Assembly (NCBI RefSeq): GCF_052056485.1
Contig: NZ_CP183948.1
Coordinates: 3,348,001-3,412,000, forward strand
Source of the DNA: Paenibacillus_AQ nitricinens
GTDB lineage: Bacteria > Bacillota > Bacilli > Paenibacillales > Paenibacillaceae
DNA length: 64,000 nucleotides
Direction: 5' to 3'
In this document: positions 52,121 to 60,631 of the stretch, in pieces
How positions within the stretch are numbered: position 1 is the first letter of the stretch
Layout of the letters: every line of letters starts with the position of its first letter
Program-made: the position numbers and the translations under genes
The notes under the pieces: generated by a model
The model's database searches: none
What the model was told of the DNA's origin: nothing
What the model saw: only the letters and a program-made list of their open reading frames with translations

Positions 52121-54763
52121 ATGAAACAAATTTTATTGAACGATCTAAATTGGGAAGTCAAAGGGTACTGGCCTTGGGTGCCGTTAAAGGGCACCAGCAT
52201 GGAGCTGGGGCAGGAATTGATGGGAGTTACAGACTGGATGTCAGCCACCGTGCCGGGTGGAGTTCATTATGATCTATACAGACAGGCCTGGATTAGCAAT
52301 CCTTATGAAGAGTTGAACAGTTTAAGCTGTGAATGGGTGGAGAACCGTTGGTGGGTTTACCGCACGACATTAAAACCTCCAGAGCTAGAGTCAACGCGAG
52401 TTGAGCTTGTCTTTCAAGGTCTAGACTATGAAGCAGCTGTTTACGCCGACAATTTCCTGTTGGGTGAGCATAAGGGAATGTTCGAGCCGGCTGTATTTGA
52501 TGTTACAGATCTACTCTCGGAGCGGGAGAGTCTGGAAATCTCAGTGCTCCTGAAGCAAGCCCCGGATGAAATGGGGCAAATCGGCAAAACCTCGGCCACC
52601 TTCACACAGAAGAGCCGTTTTAATTATAAATGGGATTTCTCCACCAGGTTAGTCAACGTCGGAATCTGGGATGATGTAGTACTGAGGGTTCACCGGGATT
52701 GTTCTTGGCAAGACGTGTCGATCACTACAGATGCGGAGCTTGGTGAGAATGGCGGGCAGGTGTCAGGTCGAATTTCTATTCAGGCAAGCATCAAACAGAT
52801 GGCTGATCCTGAACATGCAGGGAGGGTGACAGCGAGCATCACTTGTTCTGATCCGAAGGGGAATCCGCTGCTGGTTCAGTCGTACTCCTTTCTTGCAGGA
52901 GAAGTTCTAAACGCGGAGCTCGAAATACCTGAACCTCAGCTATGGTATCCAAACGGCTACGGAGAACAACCGTTCTACAGCCTTGAGTTGAAGCTAATGG
53001 ACGAATACGATATGGAGCTCGATACAAGAAGGTTTCAGACAGGCATCCGCAAACTTAATTATCTCCTTAATGAAGGAAGCCCCGACAACGCGCTACCTTA
53101 TACGGTTGTGATCAACGGGTGCAAGATTTATATAAAAGGGGTTAATATCACACCCTTGGATCATCTCTACGGAAATGTGACGGTCGAACAGTATCAGCAG
53201 ATGATCCATCTGATGAAAGCGGCACATATCAATCTCGTTCGGGTATGGGGCGGCGGAATCATTGAGAAGAAGGCCTTCTACGACTTATGTGATGTAAACG
53301 GCATTATGGTCTGGCAGGAGTTCATCCAATCGAGTTCAGGCATTGATAATATTCCATCCAAGCTGCCTGAGTTCCTGGAACTGCTGCGCAAGACGGCTTG
53401 CACCACACTCTGCGACAAACGCAATCATGTATCGCTGACGGTATGGAGCGGTGGAAATGAATTAATGAGTGAACCGAACAAGCCTTCAGACCTCAGCGAT
53501 TCCAATCTGGCGATGCTAAAGGGGCTGGTAGAGCAGTATGATCCGCAGCGGCTCTTTCTGCCTACCTCGGCATCTGGTCCGGTGGAATATATTACGGAAG
53601 CCAGGGGACAGGGTCATGATGTTCATGGCTACTGGAAGTATATGGGCAACCCCTATCACTACGAATTATATGGCAGTAACGATAATCTGCTGCATAGCGA
53701 ATTCGGAGTGGATGGACTTAGTTCTCTTAAAAGCCTAGAGAAATTTCTGAAGGCAACCAACCAACAGCCTGTCTCGATGGAGAACAATGCGGTATGGAGA
53801 CATCACGGGGAGTGGTGGGATACGCTTAGCCGTGAAGAAGAAATGTTTGGTAGCATGAGCAATTTGAAGCAGTTCACCATTTGCAGCCAATGGATGCAAG
53901 CAGAAGGTATCCGCTTCGTGTTGGAGGCCAACCGTCGCCGAAAATTCAGAAACAGCGGGAGCATTGTGTGGCAGTTCAACGAGCCTTGGCCGAATGTGTC
54001 TTGCACCAATCTTGTCGATTATTATGGGGAAACGAAGATGGCCTACCATTGGGTGAAACAGGCCTTCCGTCCGCTGCATGCATCGCTAGATTATCGGAGT
54101 CTACTGCTAATACCTGGCACCGGATTTCAGGGAAATGTATTTGTTCATGGTGGGGATGGAGGTAGGATTAATGTTGAAGCGGAAGTACTCGATGCAGCGG
54201 GCCGGGTCCTACATCGGCAATTCTTTGAAGCAGAAGGAGACAAAGAGCGTGCTGTCTGTGCTGGCGAGCTTAATTTCAGCGTGTCTGAGGATGAGGATCA
54301 ATTATATTTTGTTAGATTGTCATTCCGGAATGTTGAAGAAGATCTGCAGCAAAATTTATATGTCTTCTCCACAGCCAAAAAACATCTTTATGCCCCAGCA
54401 CTTGAGCTTACAGGTGGAAACCTTCACGTGCGGCAGGAAAGCTTATGGCTACCCACTGGTGTAGGAGAGTTAAGTCACCAAGCTCACTTCACCCTCCATA
54501 ATACTGGTAGTGAAGTACTGCTTCATGTACATGCTGAGGAGAAGGGGAACCGCTACTGGATGGAAGCAGAAGAACAGTTCCTCACCCTTTTTCCGGGAGA
54601 AAACAGGACGGTAACGGTTACTTGCACACCGAAACTGTCGGGAGGATTTCTGGCTGGGGAGAATTACAATAGTACCGACGGCTTACCAGAAATTAAATTT
54701 TGCTCGTTTCTGACAGCACAGGGCGAAACGATATCGGATGAAGGAGAAGGAGATCATGAGTAA
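52121..54763 (+). CDS. GH2 beta-mannosidase-like glycoside hydrolase
   Basis: The 880-residue protein matches GH2 beta-mannosidases: VPGGVHYDLYRQAWISNPYEELN, WVENRWWVYRTTL, VFQGLDYEAAVYADNFLLGEHKGMFEP, RFNYKWDFSTRLVNVGIWDDV, the barrel IYIKGVNITPLDHLYG, LVRVWGGGIIEKKAFYDLCD, acid/base SGGNELMSEP (E447), and nucleophile LLHSEFGVDG (E527). All catalytic residues are present. No signal peptide, so it is cytosolic. It ends in an overlap with the next hydrolase. GGGAACGGGAG gives a weak-to-moderate ribosome site. Mannoside specificity is inferred from the sub-family signatures and needs testing. Confidence 0.92.
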   Translation: MKQILLNDLNWEVKGYWPWVPLKGTSMELGQELMGVTDWMSATVPGGVHYDLYRQAWISNPYEELNSLSCEWVENRWWVYRTTLKPPELESTRVELVFQGLDYEAAVYADNFLLGEHKGMFEPAVFDVTDLLSERESLEISVLLKQAPDEMGQIGKTSATFTQKSRFNYKWDFSTRLVNVGIWDDVVLRVHRDCSWQDVSITTDAELGENGGQVSGRISIQASIKQMADPEHAGRVTASITCSDPKGNPLLVQSYSFLAGEVLNAELEIPEPQLWYPNGYGEQPFYSLELKLMDEYDMELDTRRFQTGIRKLNYLLNEGSPDNALPYTVVINGCKIYIKGVNITPLDHLYGNVTVEQYQQMIHLMKAAHINLVRVWGGGIIEKKAFYDLCDVNGIMVWQEFIQSSSGIDNIPSKLPEFLELLRKTACTTLCDKRNHVSLTVWSGGNELMSEPNKPSDLSDSNLAMLKGLVEQYDPQRLFLPTSASGPVEYITEARGQGHDVHGYWKYMGNPYHYELYGSNDNLLHSEFGVDGLSSLKSLEKFLKATNQQPVSMENNAVWRHHGEWWDTLSREEEMFGSMSNLKQFTICSQWMQAEGIRFVLEANRRRKFRNSGSIVWQFNEPWPNVSCTNLVDYYGETKMAYHWVKQAFRPLHASLDYRSLLLIPGTGFQGNVFVHGGDGGRINVEAEVLDAAGRVLHRQFFEAEGDKERAVCAGELNFSVSEDEDQLYFVRLSFRNVEEDLQQNLYVFSTAKKHLYAPALELTGGNLHVRQESLWLPTGVGELSHQAHFTLHNTGSEVLLHVHAEEKGNRYWMEAEEQFLTLFPGENRTVTVTCTPKLSGGFLAGENYNSTDGLPEIKFCSFLTAQGETISDEGEGDHE

Positions 54764-56867
54764 ATCATTGTGTTTTGTACCGGGAAAATACGTTCCACTA
54801 AGTCGGTTTATTCTGAATGGTGGAACTGCGCCCATTGCTGTACCCGTTACCAGGGCTGTGGCTGATTATTTAAAATTGCACAACGCAGAACTGCGGCTGG
54901 CATGCTTACGCAGCGGTGAAGTGACTTACCAAAATGCAGCTTGGTCAACCCTGCGGGAGGATACAGTTGAGGCGGAGGTAGTAAAAACGGAAGGAAGCCA
55001 GAATTTAGAAGAAGGAGTATTCGTATTGGTCAGCCCGTTGCTGATTAATACGCTTCCAGTAGTATCACACTGGGATAACAGTGCTGCTGAGGGAAAAGGC
55101 GGCTTCCGTTATGGTGGAACCGACGGCATCGGAACCCTGCGGATGGACGAAGCTGGAGAGAAGGTTGTAGCTGAGCATGTACGGCTCTATAATAACGATT
55201 CAGATAGCCCTTATGTGTACAATACCGAAGATTATCAGCTGTTCGGCAGTAACGAAGGGGATAAAGTACTTAAAACCCCGCAATTTGAACACTATATTGG
55301 TGACCGCTACAGTCTCTATGCAGTAGATGATTTAGTTGCCATCTCCTTGAGCGACCGTATCCTGAAGACCTTTGGGTATCCGGTGGTCTTCCGTAATGAA
55401 TCGACTGACGATGGGGCTCTTTTAAACAATGTGCCTGTGTTTCAGCTCATCAGCGGCAGTCTTTTAGTTACGGAGAACGGTAAGCATAGCCTTGCGTCCT
55501 ATATTTTGCCGCCCAATTGGAGTGGGAAAAGTGTTAAGGGCTATCCGCTGTTATTCAACGGTTATTATGATGCCAATGAAAATACTTTCAGCACTGTAGG
55601 CCCCTCATTTCTGGAAATCATCGGCAAGACTCTGGCCAGCACAGGCAAAGGTGTTGTTGGTGTTCTCTGGAACGGCGGGGGGTACATCGGCAGCCGCTCC
55701 CTGCAAGGCTCCATTTACGCCGGCATCGCAGCTGCAATTGCCAGAGGCCAAGATAGCTATGGCGGTGATGCGGAGCAGGTTGTGGCCGTGGGTGGCTCAC
55801 GCGGTGGGCTGACTGCGTTGCTGGCCGGAGGTAATCCACTTCGGCTGCCGTATCGGGTGCGCTACACATTGTGTTATGCACCTCCGCTAATTTTGAATGG
55901 GCTTACCCGTGAGTTTGCAGAAGGGGCCTGTCCGTTGATTTGGCATGTGGCAGAGGTGGACACAGGTTATCGGGAGATCTGGAAGAAGGATTGGAGGCAT
56001 CCACAGACCGGAAGTACGGGAATCGAGACGCTGCTACAGACGCTGACGGGAGCTACTGACTCCGCAAGGCTACAAGAAACGACCGGACTGGAATCCACTT
56101 TCTTCCTGGAGGGTCTTAAAGCGAGCGGCACAAAGCTGCTGATCAACCACGGCACGCATGATGCCTTTACCCTCAGCCGATTCAGCTTTGCCTTCGCGGC
56201 CTTAGTCCGGAGTCGTGGCATTCCACTTCGCCATGAGATCGGCTACCGCTTCGGGCATAACAACTGCACGGACCTTTACGAGCAGGCTGCTCTGTGTCTA
56301 AAAGCTATACTACAGGAACAGGAGCTTGAATTCACGGGGACGGTGCATTATCGCAGACGCAGTCCAGCTGCGGGCGAGTGGGAGCAGACGGAACGTTTTG
56401 TTCCGGTTCATCAGCCAGTTTTTCTGGAGGCACCGAAGTTCGTTGCGGTGGGTAGTCCAGTGGCTTGGACTCTTTATGGAGAGCCGGGAATGGAATACCG
56501 CCTAGAGCTGGGAATCCTAGATCAGCAGGCTTGGGAACAGAAGCAGCAAATAGTCCGGAATGAGCGCATTACACTCGCGTCCGGTGAATTGCCAGATAAA
56601 CAGCATCCTCTTGAGCTCTGCTCGTGGCAGGATGGGGCAAGCCAACTCGCTGACGGGCAGCATGAGGGTTATTATCTCTATGAGTTGTCTTATAGGCTCA
56701 AGGGTGAACAGGACTGGAACGTAGTATCTCCATCCCGTGTGCCACAGCCCGGCGTGGAGCCGCAGGCGATACTCCGCATATTGGAGGAGCAGCCCAATCC
56801 GGCGAGCGAAGCGTTCCGGGCGGAAGCAGCCGTCCTATGTATTAGCTCAGGGCTAAGTGAGGCCTAA
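54756..56867 (+). CDS. Serine hydrolase-like protein of unclear family in the glycan locus
   Basis: The ATG at 54756 is chosen because AAGGAGAAGGAG lies immediately upstream; it overlaps the preceding GH2 gene by eight bases. The 703-residue protein has a mid-chain alpha/beta-hydrolase part: GVLWNGGGYIGSRSLQGSIY, the elbow VAVGGSRGGLTALLAGG (S348), and late LLINHGTHDAFTLSRF and HEIGYRFGHNNC with the likely catalytic Asp and His. The N-terminal 250 residues look beta-rich and could be a substrate- or sugar-binding domain. There is no signal peptide. Operon context suggests an esterase or a peptidase-like hydrolase that deacylates oligosaccharides, but I cannot name the family. Confidence 0.8.
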   Translation: MSKSLCFVPGKYVPLSRFILNGGTAPIAVPVTRAVADYLKLHNAELRLACLRSGEVTYQNAAWSTLREDTVEAEVVKTEGSQNLEEGVFVLVSPLLINTLPVVSHWDNSAAEGKGGFRYGGTDGIGTLRMDEAGEKVVAEHVRLYNNDSDSPYVYNTEDYQLFGSNEGDKVLKTPQFEHYIGDRYSLYAVDDLVAISLSDRILKTFGYPVVFRNESTDDGALLNNVPVFQLISGSLLVTENGKHSLASYILPPNWSGKSVKGYPLLFNGYYDANENTFSTVGPSFLEIIGKTLASTGKGVVGVLWNGGGYIGSRSLQGSIYAGIAAAIARGQDSYGGDAEQVVAVGGSRGGLTALLAGGNPLRLPYRVRYTLCYAPPLILNGLTREFAEGACPLIWHVAEVDTGYREIWKKDWRHPQTGSTGIETLLQTLTGATDSARLQETTGLESTFFLEGLKASGTKLLINHGTHDAFTLSRFSFAFAALVRSRGIPLRHEIGYRFGHNNCTDLYEQAALCLKAILQEQELEFTGTVHYRRRSPAAGEWEQTERFVPVHQPVFLEAPKFVAVGSPVAWTLYGEPGMEYRLELGILDQQAWEQKQQIVRNERITLASGELPDKQHPLELCSWQDGASQLADGQHEGYYLYELSYRLKGEQDWNVVSPSRVPQPGVEPQAILRILEEQPNPASEAFRAEAAVLCISSGLSEA

Positions 56868-56891
56868 CCTAAACGTCATAACATGAACATA

Positions 56892-56932
56892 AGCGGTGTA
56901 CGGCCATTTCGGTGCGTACATCGCTTTTTTTT
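56892..56932 (+). terminator. Intrinsic terminator after the hydrolase operon
   Basis: AGCGGTGTACG pairs with CGTACATCGCT with a mismatch, 10-base loop, T8 tail. Confidence 0.8.
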
Positions 56933-57013
56933 GAAATATAAGAAAGTATAAGTTTCATACCATACTCTACCTCTTATATTTCTCGCATAAACACTCCAGC
57001 AAAATAAGTAGCT

Positions 57014-57070
57014 TTACAAACGCTTTCGCAGGGTTACCGGATTTCGAGGATTCGAAGGAAGCGCTATCAT
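57014..57070 (+). promoter_or_regulatory. Promoter module for the sugar importer operon (copy B)
   Basis: A cre-like TTACAAACGCTTTCG (57014-57028), GGGTTA (57031-57036), TTTCGA about six bases later, a 17-base spacer and TATCAT (57065-57070) match copy A at 51951-52007 in order and spacing. This suggests one regulator controls both operons. CcpA and a local regulator, possibly the AraC-GH39 protein or the YesM-type system, are candidates. Confidence 0.65.
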
Positions 57071-57139
57071 TTAAATATAACAACTAACAACGCCTGACCG
57101 GAGTGAATCTTGGCTTCGGGAGGAAGGAAGGACAGGAGC

Positions 57140-58072
57140 ATGATTGGAAAAACCACTGAACTAAATCCTTTAATGACTAAGAAAAAGAAAGGTTATCCTG
57201 TGCGGCGTCTATTTAGAGATTGGTCCTCTTGGATATTAATTGTCCCTACGCTTTTTGCCTTTTTCTTTTTTTCCTGGCAGCCGCTGATCAAGGGCATTGT
57301 GCTCTCTTTTTTCAATACAGAGGGTTATAATGCCGTAAGCTTTGCCGGACTGCAGAATTACAAGGATGTGATACAGAACTCAGCGTTTCAGCAGACACTG
57401 ACCAACTCTTTTGTATATGTGTTTTGGTCGCTGCTGATTGGATTTGCTGTACCCATTATAGTCGCAGTTGTGATCAATGAGCTCAGGCATGGGAAATCGT
57501 TTTTCCGCTTTTCAGTCTTTTTTCCGAGCATGGTTCCCGGTATTGCTGCCTCGATGTTATGGATGTTTCTGTTTGAGCCTGGGAAGGGCGGCGTGCTGAA
57601 TATTATGCTGAGCGCTCTGGGATTCCCGGTGCAGCAGTGGCTTCAGGACCCGGACATGACGATTATGCTGATTATTTTCACGATTACCTGGCGGAATTTT
57701 GGGGGAACGGTGCTGCTCTATCTAGCCAGTCTGCAAAGCATTAATCATGATCTGTACGAAGCGGCTTCCATCGACGGTGCGAATGTATGGCGAAGATTTA
57801 AAAGCATCACCATTCCGCAAATCTCCAGTATGATCGGATTGATGATGATTTTGCAGATTAGCGGTGTATTCCAGATCTTCAACGAGCCTCTGGTCATGAC
57901 CGAGGGGGGGCCGAATAATGCCTCAATGACGTTGATGCTGCAAAGCTATTATTATGCATTCCGGAGTTTTGAAGCAGGGCATTCCATGGCGCTGGGAGTT
58001 ATTACTTTTCTTGTTCTGATGGTGCTTACTATTATTTATTTCCGGCTGGATAAGAAATTGAACAGGGAGTAG
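57140..58072 (+). CDS. Carbohydrate (CUT1) ABC transporter permease, MalF/LplB-like
   Basis: The frame opens at 57110, but GACAGGAGC precedes the ATG at 57140, giving 310 residues. Six membrane helices are visible: WSSWILIVPTLFAFFFFSW, FVYVFWSLLIGFAVPIIVAVVI, FSVFFPSMVPGIAASMLWMFLF, IMLIIFTITWRNFGGTVLLYL, MIGLMMILQISGVFQIF and MALGVITFLVLMVLTII. The EAA loop YEAASIDGANVWRRFKSITIPQI docks the ATPase. It is the first gene of the importer operon. There is no ATPase gene here, so a shared ATPase of the MsmX type is presumably used. Confidence 0.93.
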   Translation: MIGKTTELNPLMTKKKKGYPVRRLFRDWSSWILIVPTLFAFFFFSWQPLIKGIVLSFFNTEGYNAVSFAGLQNYKDVIQNSAFQQTLTNSFVYVFWSLLIGFAVPIIVAVVINELRHGKSFFRFSVFFPSMVPGIAASMLWMFLFEPGKGGVLNIMLSALGFPVQQWLQDPDMTIMLIIFTITWRNFGGTVLLYLASLQSINHDLYEAASIDGANVWRRFKSITIPQISSMIGLMMILQISGVFQIFNEPLVMTEGGPNNASMTLMLQSYYYAFRSFEAGHSMALGVITFLVLMVLTIIYFRLDKKLNRE

Positions 58073-58077
58073 AAGCT

Positions 58078-58962
58078 ATGAAAACAAAAGAAGCATTTGG
58101 CATTATCGGCAATATAGAATATAGATCACCTTGGGTGCGCGTGCTGTATTGGTGCATGTTCATTCTGATGATTGTGCTTGCCGCCGTCTGTATTCTGCCT
58201 CCGGTCTGGATTATGGTCTCGAGTCTTAAAGACATCAAAGAGTTCTATGCGATCCCGCCCACCCTGATTCCTCGCTCATTCAATGTTGGCAAGCTATGGG
58301 AGACCTGGCAGGAATTTAACTTTCTCAGTTATTATCTGAATACGGCATACTTAGCTGTCGGTTCTGTACTATTTTGCCTTATGTTTAACGGGCTGGCAGG
58401 ATATTTTTTTTCCAAGCTTAAGCCTCGAGGGAGTGCACTGCTGTTTGCTCTGATCGTGTGGACCATGATGGTTCCGAATACAGTCGGGATGGTGCCGCTG
58501 TTCAAAAACCTGATTGATTTTCCATTGTTACACTTGAACCTGACCAATACTTACTGGCCGATGTGGTTTATGGCTGCTGTGAATCCGGTGGTAATTCTGA
58601 TCTTCAAGAATTTTTTTGATACCATCCCTCTGGCGCTGCTGGAAGCGGCCAAAATTGACGGAGCGAGCACGATCGGTATCTTTATCCGGGTGATACTTCC
58701 GCTCAGCGGACCGGTTATGGCAACAATTACGATACTAACGATGAACAGTGTCTGGCAGGATTTCTTTTGGCCTTTTATGGTGCTGAAGGATAAATCGACC
58801 TGGTCGGTCATTGTGGCCATTTACAATCTGAAAGCGACTTTGCCGCAGGACATTCAGTTTATTGCGCTGACGTTTGCGATCCTGCCGCCGATTATCCTGT
58901 TTGTTTTTTTCCAAAAGTACATTATGAACGGGCAATCCTTTGGTGGAAGTATTAAAGGGTAA
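58078..58962 (+). CDS. Carbohydrate (CUT1) ABC transporter permease, MalG/YtcP-like
   Basis: The 294-residue permease has helices at about 20-46, 90-108, 121-140, 155-175 and 260-280, and the EAA loop (LEAAKIDGASTIGIFIRVILPLSGP). The C-terminal FFQKYIMNGQSFGGSIKG, with the conserved GS/GGS-K-G ending, is typical of MalG-type subunits. It forms a heterodimer with the upstream permease, from which it is separated by 5 bases. It is followed by the binding-protein gene after 141 bases. Confidence 0.93.
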   Translation: MKTKEAFGIIGNIEYRSPWVRVLYWCMFILMIVLAAVCILPPVWIMVSSLKDIKEFYAIPPTLIPRSFNVGKLWETWQEFNFLSYYLNTAYLAVGSVLFCLMFNGLAGYFFSKLKPRGSALLFALIVWTMMVPNTVGMVPLFKNLIDFPLLHLNLTNTYWPMWFMAAVNPVVILIFKNFFDTIPLALLEAAKIDGASTIGIFIRVILPLSGPVMATITILTMNSVWQDFFWPFMVLKDKSTWSVIVAIYNLKATLPQDIQFIALTFAILPPIILFVFFQKYIMNGQSFGGSIKG

Positions 58963-59103
58963 CATCACCCGATCACAAACCATTTCACAGTTTTGCCCCG
59001 TAGGGTGCTGCAGAAGGTGCGTGGTAAGATGATTTCAGATTCAAAAGAAAGCGCTTTACATGTTGTGAAGAATGCTTTAACAATAAGCTTAGGGGGAATT
59101 ACA

Positions 59104-60531
59104 TTGAGAATCGAACACACCAAAAAAATTACAGCTACACTGGCGCTAACATTACTTCTTACGGCCGGTCTGGCTGGCTGCGGAGGTTCCAAAGAAGAGA
59201 ACGCCGGGGGGAATACGGAAGAAGCGAGCAACAAACAAGTGACGATCAAGGTCAGTAACTGGCCGAAGCCGAATGAGGAAGCCAAAATCGCCCAGTATGA
59301 GCAGGTTATGGCGAAGATGAAAGCTAATTTTCCGGATATCATTGTGGACAAGGATGAATGGGGGTATGACGTCAGCTCTTTCCTGCCTAAAGCGGCCAGT
59401 GGTCAGCTTCCAACGGTTTACGAAACCTTTTTTACAGAAACAAGCAAAATTATCAAAGCAAATTACGCAGCTGATATAACGGATACTATGAAAAAATATG
59501 GTTATGATCAGGCGATCAATCCAGATCTGCTTAAGATGGTTACCAAAGACGGAAAATATTACGGGATTCCGAAGGACGGATATGTCATCGGCATGCTCTA
59601 CAATATGAATCTCTTTAAGGAAGCTGGTCTGTTGGACGATAAAGGCATACCAAAGTTCCCTAAGACATATGATGAGCTGGCAGAAACCGCGCAGATCATC
59701 AAGCAAAAGACTGGTAAGGCGGGAATGTTCCTACCAACAAAAAGTGGCCAGGGCGGTTGGATGTTCATGAATATTGCCTGGGCATACGGCGCGGAATTCG
59801 AAAAACAGGTAGATGGCAAATGGCAAGCGGTGTTCAATTCTCCAGAAGCAGCGGCAGCACTGCAATATGTGAAGGACTTGAAATGGAAATATGATGTTCT
59901 GCCAGATAATAATCTGGTCGATGTTACAAATGACATGTTCCGCTTGTTCGGTACCGATCAAGTCGCAATGAGCTTCGGCACGAATGACTGGTCTCCAGTC
60001 ATCCAGCAGCAGACCAAAATGTCTAAAGATAATGTGGCAATGTCCGCACTTCCAGTTGGGCCGATCGGAAAACCTGTAACCCTGCTCGGAGGTGGTCTAT
60101 ATATGTTTTCGCCTAATGTAACACCTGAGCAGATTGATGCTGGATTCAAATGGCTAAAAACCTACGGATTCACTCCGGAATCCTCAGAGGAGGCGTTGAC
60201 TGGTTGGGATATCGAGAAAAAGACACTGAGTGATCAGGGGCTGATCGTAGGCCCATACGGACTGCGGATTTGGACAGATGAGAAGCGGATCGGTGAAGAA
60301 CAGAAGATTCTCGACAAATACAACAATGTAAACTTGGATTTGTTCCGTGATTATATGGACAACGGCAGTAAAGGCATGCGGGCAGAAGAGCCGGTCAACG
60401 CTCAGGAATTGTACCAGAAGTTGGATATTGTACTGCAAACCGTCCTAACGGACAAAAACGCAGATCCACTGGAGGTTTTGACTAAGGCTGCTGAAGAATT
60501 TCAACGTGATTATCTCGACAAGGTGAAATAA
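59104..60531 (+). CDS. Sugar ABC transporter substrate-binding lipoprotein
   Basis: AGGGGG (59091-59096) seven bases upstream supports the TTG start at 59104 rather than the upstream open frame. The 475-residue protein has a lipoprotein signal (KITATLALTLLLTAGLAGCG; lipobox LAGC) and an SBP-bac-1 fold: VTIKVSNWPKPNEEAKIAQ, FLPKAASGQLPTVYETFFTETSKI, YYGIPKDGYVIGMLYNMNLFKEAG, GGWMFMNIAWAYGAEF and VTLLGGGLYMFSPNV. It binds the oligosaccharide for the two permeases. The 141-base upstream gap contains a palindromic AAAGCGCTTT (about 59048-59057, cre-like), suggesting extra regulation and explaining a higher level of this subunit. Confidence 0.93.
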   Translation: MRIEHTKKITATLALTLLLTAGLAGCGGSKEENAGGNTEEASNKQVTIKVSNWPKPNEEAKIAQYEQVMAKMKANFPDIIVDKDEWGYDVSSFLPKAASGQLPTVYETFFTETSKIIKANYAADITDTMKKYGYDQAINPDLLKMVTKDGKYYGIPKDGYVIGMLYNMNLFKEAGLLDDKGIPKFPKTYDELAETAQIIKQKTGKAGMFLPTKSGQGGWMFMNIAWAYGAEFEKQVDGKWQAVFNSPEAAAALQYVKDLKWKYDVLPDNNLVDVTNDMFRLFGTDQVAMSFGTNDWSPVIQQQTKMSKDNVAMSALPVGPIGKPVTLLGGGLYMFSPNVTPEQIDAGFKWLKTYGFTPESSEEALTGWDIEKKTLSDQGLIVGPYGLRIWTDEKRIGEEQKILDKYNNVNLDLFRDYMDNGSKGMRAEEPVNAQELYQKLDIVLQTVLTDKNADPLEVLTKAAEEFQRDYLDKVK

Positions 60532-60540
60532 ACACAGTCA

Positions 60541-60580
60541 AACGGCGGCGTCGTCCTTCTAAAGGGCGGCGATGCCGTTT
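60541..60580 (+). terminator. Hairpin after the sugar-binding lipoprotein gene
   Basis: AACGGCGGCGTCG pairs with CGGCGATGCCGTT with two mismatches. The T tail is weak (TTTCTG), so it may attenuate more than terminate, letting some transcript reach the GH78 gene. Confidence 0.55.
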
Positions 60581-60631
60581 CTGCGTACATTGCCAAAATC
60601 TACTCTAAGGGATAAAGGAGAGGTGCATTAT

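Noticed and set aside
59152..59706. 184-codon minus-strand ORF inside the sugar-binding protein gene
   Set aside because: Antisense shadow; the plus-strand lipoprotein is fully supported.
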